In this document: positions 60,401-64,000 of the stretch, in pieces
How positions within the stretch are numbered: the first letter of the stretch is position 1
Layout: every line of letters starts with the position of its first letter
The notes under the pieces: model-generated
What the model saw: only the letters and a program-made list of their open reading frames with translations
The model's database searches: none
What the model was told of the DNA's origin: nothing
Assembly: GCF_004027225.2 (NCBI RefSeq)
Contig: NC_044296.2
Span: 3,826,796 to 3,890,795 of the forward strand
Reading direction: 5' to 3'
Origin: Strigops habroptila
Lineage: Eukaryota; Chordata; Aves; Psittaciformes; Psittacidae
DNA length: 64,000 bases
Made by a program: the position numbers and the translations under genes

Positions 60401-63400
60401 AAGCAGTTACCAACTAGTCCAGGTAGGGAAAATCAGTATTACCCTTGCTATGAATGGATGGAGTAATAAAATAGTCAAAGGTTTTGCCAGAGTTACATGG
60501 TAAATCAGTGGCAGAGTTGAGTGACAGGGGTATTGTTCCATGGGCATGTGAGCTTATGTGGCAGCTGACTGCTGTGGGAAAGGGAATGTCTTGTTCCCTC
60601 TCTCTGGACTTCTCTGCATGGCCCTGCTCCTTATTTGCAGCAGGTCTAACGAGTAGAGGTCATCCAGTATATAGAATGAGACAGAAGATCTGCATGTGCT
60701 TAAAAGTGAGATTTGAAGATGCAGATTTTCTCTGTGATGATTATTTTTTCAATATGTGTAATGGTCACAAAAGGGGTTAATTTTTATGACTCCTTGTATA
60801 CTGCTATTGTACTGTAGGGATGTATATTGAGAAGGAAAAGGTTTGTGTTGCAGCAGATGGAATCTCTTTGCTATGTAAAAAATCATGTTCTCTCCTCCCC
60901 CATTCCCCCCATTTTGACTTCTGTAGCATAAACCAGCTCCTTATTTAAACTGTGTATGGATATTTTTAAACCTGTTTTTAAGTTGGATCCCTTAAGAATT
61001 ACATCCTGCTAAATGAGAACTGTAACTTGCACCTGTTAGTACGTGGAGCAATGCTTAGGCTTAAATGCCTTTAGTACTGTACCTCCCACATACTAATTAG
61101 TAATGAAATAGTTAATTGTCTGAATGTAATTGCTTGTGCTGTTTACCCTAATGTGGTAATTTGTCTCCTTTGTGTTGTAGGAAATAAGGGAAACAAGAAA
61201 ACGCCATGAACATCGCTTGGTTGAGGTGGACACGAGTCGCCAACAGGAGTATGAATCCAAAATGACTCAGGCCCTGGAAGATCTGCGAAATCAACATGAT
61301 GAACAAGTCAAACTGTACAAAATGGAGCTTGAGCAGACCTATCAGGCCAAGGTAACTCCTGCTACCCACAGTCTCACAGGATGTCCAGTTGCTGAGATAA
61401 AAGCATTTCCATCAACTCCGCTGTCTTTAAGGAGACAAGTAATTATCAGTGGAAGAAGCTTTGTCCCATTGTTCTAATGCCTCCTCTGGTGCTTGTGCAC
61501 AGATGTATTTTCAGGGGGGTAATAGCCAGGAGCAGCTCTAGCCAAGAAAGGCCTCTTTGTGAGATGAAGCATGGAAGTGTTGGTCACTGCGGAGGACACA
61601 GTGGGAATAGTGGATGTCATGCAATGGCCAGTGGGACAATGTTTCATCAAGCTCAGTCTTTGGCCATCCATGGAGCTCTTAGACCAGGACCTTGGGCGGC
61701 CTTTGCTCTGTCTTAAGAACAACCTTGTTGTTCTTAAGACAAATAGGCAGAGTGAGATCCCATGAACCTCAGGTTTTGGAAACTATAAGGTTGCTTGTTT
61801 AATGGAAGGGCTAACAGCCTATTTTCTAATAGGCAAATGCTATAGGAGGAGGATTGAAGCAGATTTTCCTGGTGCTTAAGGCATTTCCTTACTGGTATGC
61901 AATTCTTACCATAACCTTAGCAGATTTCCATTTAAATTCTTTAAGATTAAATAGCTTCTATTTTCTTTTACCAAAAAGATATTTGCAGGTTGTCTAAATC
62001 AATGCAAGTGACTCGTCTAAACCTTGCCTTCCAGCTGGAGAATGCCAAACTGTCCTCTGACCAAAATGACAAAGCTGCTGGTGCAGCTCGAGAGGAGCTG
62101 AAGGAGGCTCGCATGAGAATAGAAACTCTCAGCTACCAGCTTTCTGGCCTTCAGAAACAGGTAAGGGCACTAAAATTGCTTTGTTGTCTATTACAGAGCA
62201 CTATGTTGTTTGGATATATGAACTTCTGTCCCTTAATACTTCCCGAATTTTACGGAGCAAAATCATAGAATCATAGAATGGTTTGGGTTGGAAAGGACCT
62301 TAAGATCATCCAGTTCTATCCCCCTGCCACGGGCAGGGATGCCTTACACTAGACCAAGTTGCCCAAGGCTCTGTCCAACCTGGCCTTGAACACTGCCAGG
62401 GATGGAGCATTCACCACTTCTTTGGCCAACCTGTGCCAGCATCTCGCCACCCTCACAGTAAAGAACTTCTTTCTTATATCCTACCTGAACTTCCCCTGTT
62501 TAAGTTTAAACCCATCACCCCTTGTCCTGTTGCTACAGTCCCTGACGAAGGTCCCTCTCCAGCATCCTTGTAGCCCCCTTCAGACACTGGAAGCTGCTCT
62601 GAGGTCTCCATGCAGCTTCTCTTCTCCAGGCTGAACAGCCCCAATATTCTCAGCCTGTCTTCATATGGGAGCTGCTCCAGCGCCTGCTCATCCTCATGGC
62701 CTCCTCTGGACTTGCTCCAACAGCTCCATGTCCTTCTTATGCTGGGGACACCAGAACTGCACACAGTGCTGCAAGGGGGGTCTCACTTTATGTTCATTTG
62801 GGAGGGAGTTGAATTTTTACCTTGTTTCCTGTACCCACATAGATGCCAAGCGGGTTTTCCTTTGCTGTCTTCCCAGGCCAGTGCAGCAGAAGATCGGATT
62901 CGTGAACTGGAGGAAATGATGGCTGGCGAGCGGGAGAAGTTTAGGAAGATGCTAGATGCAAAGGAGAGGGAAATGACAGACATGAGGGACCAGATGCAGC
63001 AGCAGCTCACAGAGTACCAGGAACTGCTTGATGTTAAATTAGCACTGGACATGGAGATCAGCGCTTACCGCAAACTCCTGGAAGGAGAAGAGGAAAGGTA
63101 CGTACAGATTCCATGTTCTTTTCTTAGGACTAACAGGAGTTACTTTCATTTCTTATGCTTTTTTTTACCATTTCAGCAGGAATGCCCAGATTTGGTTTCA
63201 CTAAAGTCATATTGGCTTCACACTACAATGTGTTGCATGGAATGCTTATATCAAACACATGCAGGTGTTCTCCTCTGAACACTGGATTTTGGTTTTTCTA
63301 ATGGTCTCAGAGTACAGTGCAATATATCATTCTATGCTTGACATTCACAGAAGCACAGGATGGTTTAGCTTATATGTCAGGTTAAAACCATTCCCCCTTG

Positions 63401-64000
63401 TCCAAAGCCCCTCTCCAGGTTTCTTGTAGCCCCTTTAGGCACTGGAGCTGCTCTAAGGTCTCCCCTTAAGGAGCGTTCTCTTCTCCAGGCTGACCCAGCC
63501 CAGCTCTCTCAAAAGCAGAGGAAACATTCATCTTCTCTCTTTATTTAAGGTCTTATACTTCTGTCTAGGTTTTTAAATCATGTGGCCCAAGAATAGTGTG
63601 TTTTGTAGTAGATCTGCTGGAGGGGAGGGTTAAGTGATCTGTCTTGCTCTCATTAGCACTGCTTTCCATGTCACATTATCATGCTACCAGGCAATTTCTC
63701 AGGGATGGGTAACCACCTCCTGCCCTTACCCTGCTCCTTATATTCAGCCCTCCTGACGCACACAGTGAGGCTGCTTTCAACCTTGGGGCATATTACAGTC
63801 TGGTTCCTGAGTATATTGTGGCATTCGTGCTTTGTGTGCAGTCCCCTGGATGAGTTAATTAAATTCTTGCTTCCTTGTGTTAAGGTTGAAGCTGTCTCCA
63901 AGTCCCTCCTCCCGTGTGACAGTCTCTCGGGCTACCTCCAGCAGCAGCAGTAGCAGCACTTCACTTGTTCGCTCTTCCCGAGGCAAGAGAAAACGGATTG
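47652..64000 (+). CDS. LMNB2: LMNB2, lamin B2 (first eight coding exons, 3' truncated by window edge)
   Basis: Lamin B2 is a type V intermediate-filament protein of the nuclear lamina. Coding exons: 47652-47852, 57150-57286, 59417-59573, 60210-60335, 61181-61351, 62035-62160, 62877-63097, 63885-64000. Sizes after exon 2 are 157, 126, 171, 126 and 221 nt, matching conserved vertebrate lamin exon lengths, and all phases join. Residues 1-27 form the head with the [20 protein letters not shown] start, including the Ser-Pro CDK1 mitotic site. The rod (coils 1A, 1B, 2) runs to about residue 380 and ends in the intermediate-filament signature ([25 protein letters not shown]). Exon 8 gives a second Ser-Pro region ([17 protein letters not shown]), a serine run and the nuclear localisation signal GKRKRI, where the window ends. 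The Ig-fold and CaaX are outside. Identity to chicken lamin B2, as I remember it, is very high; LMNB1 and LMNA fit worse in the head and coil 2. Confidence 0.97.
48681..48769 (+). mobile_element. CR1 LINE 3' tip (sense)
   Basis: The last roughly 90 bases of CR1, from AGTGGAAGGTGTCCATGCC to the tip ATTCTGTGGTTCTATGA. Confidence 0.88.
52286..52410 (+). mobile_element. CR1 LINE 3' tip (sense)
   Basis: AGGCCAGGTTGGGCAGGGC to GGGATTCTGTGG, about 125 bases of terminal CR1 sequence. Confidence 0.88.
52840..53812 (+). pseudogene. Degenerate CR1 LINE ORF2 remnant (endonuclease to start of reverse transcriptase)
   Basis: Translating pieces in the plus direction recovers CR1-type ORF2 landmarks in order. 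These are a GYRLF-like stretch (about 52956), a GDVVVGVCY-like stretch (about 53079), SDHEVVEF-like (about 53217), LLGRIPW-like (about 53325), [10 protein letters not shown] (about 53471), and a MHPRVLREL/VPEDWKKA-like pre-RT segment (about 53675-53800). Frameshifts and stops break it throughout, so it is dead. It is sense to LMNB2 and older than the 3'-end copies. Confidence 0.7.
54730..54898 (-). mobile_element. CR1 LINE 3'-end fragment (antisense)
   Basis: AATCACGGAGTAGTTTGGG is followed by the terminal block, truncated at TTCTCTGGGCACCCTG. Confidence 0.9.
55952..56554 (+). mobile_element. CR1 LINE 3'-end fragment, about 600 bp (sense)
   Basis: This is the longest young copy, from CTGGGCTGCACTCCTAAAGC through GGGAGGGGATTCTCCCCCTC and the terminal block to the tip GTGAGTCTATGATCTTAT. 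It lies about 600 nt before LMNB2 exon 2. Confidence 0.93.
57497..57571. repeat. AT-only low-complexity tract
   Basis: About 75 bases of TAATAT/ATTATT permutations with internal inverted repeats, in LMNB2 intron 2. Confidence 0.9.
58246..58281. repeat. Perfect 17-bp inverted repeat made of CR1-tip-like sequence
   Basis: The arms ATCATATAATCATAGAC (58246-58262) and GTCTATGATTATATGAT (58265-58281) are exact reverse complements separated by TG. Each resembles the CR1 3' tip (ATTCTATGATT). Confidence 0.95.
61710..61740. repeat. Perfect 14-bp inverted repeat
   Basis: GTCTTAAGAACAAC (61710-61723), spacer CTT, GTTGTTCTTAAGAC (61727-61740), in LMNB2 intron 5. Confidence 0.95.
62261..62795 (-). mobile_element. 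CR1 LINE 3'-end fragment, about 535 bp, distinct subfamily (antisense)
   Basis: It has an intact tip (AATCATAGAATCATAGAATGG) and the terminal block, but in variant form (GATGCCTTACACTAGACCAAG). It extends to CTGCACACAGTGCTGCAAGG. It ends about 80 bases before LMNB2 exon 7. Confidence 0.92.
63347..63512 (-). mobile_element. Internally deleted CR1 LINE fragment (antisense)
   Basis: A tip-like AGAAGCACAGGATGGTTTAG is joined by an internal deletion to GGTTAAAACCATTCCCCCTTG. It then continues to CTGACCCAGCCCAGCTCTCTC, in LMNB2 intron 7. Confidence 0.85.

Noticed and set aside
62610-63278. A 222-codon plus frame appearing to be a novel protein
   Set aside because: It is LMNB2 exon 7 with read-through of CR1-containing intron sequence on one side and intron 7 on the other; the splice sites at 62877 and 63097 delimit the real coding part.
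1-64000. CRISPR arrays, bacterial operons, viral or toxin genes
   Set aside because: None was seen; the sequence is vertebrate nuclear DNA with split genes and CR1 LINEs throughout.

Overview
The window is nuclear DNA of a bird. Three vertebrate genes are split into exons with consensus splice sites. About 13% of the sequence, by my own boundaries, is CR1 LINE fragments in both orientations, many ending in the avian CR1 3' tip (repeats of ATTCTATGA). Divergence between the CR1 copies and the protein sequences suggest a neognath bird other than chicken, but I cannot name the species.

Layout. (1) 107-6595, minus strand: the first nine coding exons of TIMM44 (mitochondrial inner-membrane import motor adaptor). 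Its C-terminal part lies beyond base 1, and its CpG-island promoter covers about 6.1-6.75 kb. (2) 8103-33785, minus strand: complete HNRNPM (nuclear RNA-binding splicing regulator), 16 coding exons and 748 codons, whose reading phases all join correctly. Poly(A) signals lie near 7.5-7.8 kb and a CpG island with an NRF1-type site lies at 33.6-33.96 kb. (3) 33.96-47.4 kb: about 13 kb of intergenic sequence with CR1 fragments, a small minisatellite and no gene I can recognise. (4) 47652-64000, plus strand: the first eight coding exons of LMNB2 (lamin B2), from head domain through the coiled-coil rod to the nuclear localisation signal. The Ig-fold and CaaX tail lie beyond the window. TIMM44 and HNRNPM are in tandem on the minus strand; HNRNPM and LMNB2 are divergent. 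The three genes do not form a functional unit; they are ordinary housekeeping neighbours.

I see no previously undescribed biological system. The best observations concern HNRNPM splicing. One intron (17085-18086) has the hallmarks of a U12-type (minor spliceosome) intron. An 8-nt microexon (21510-21517) supplies the centre of the RNP1 motif of RRM1, and skipping it would create a stop codon within three codons. Four consecutive linker exons are all phase-1 symmetric and can be skipped in frame. Other items worth checking are YY1-type sites overlapping start codons, a GGGGCC-type hexamer run just inside TIMM44 intron 1, an overlapping uORF in LMNB2, and several perfect inverted repeats.

Exon boundaries were read by eye from frame continuity, GT-AG sites and remembered vertebrate family sequences. 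No alignment or repeat search was run.
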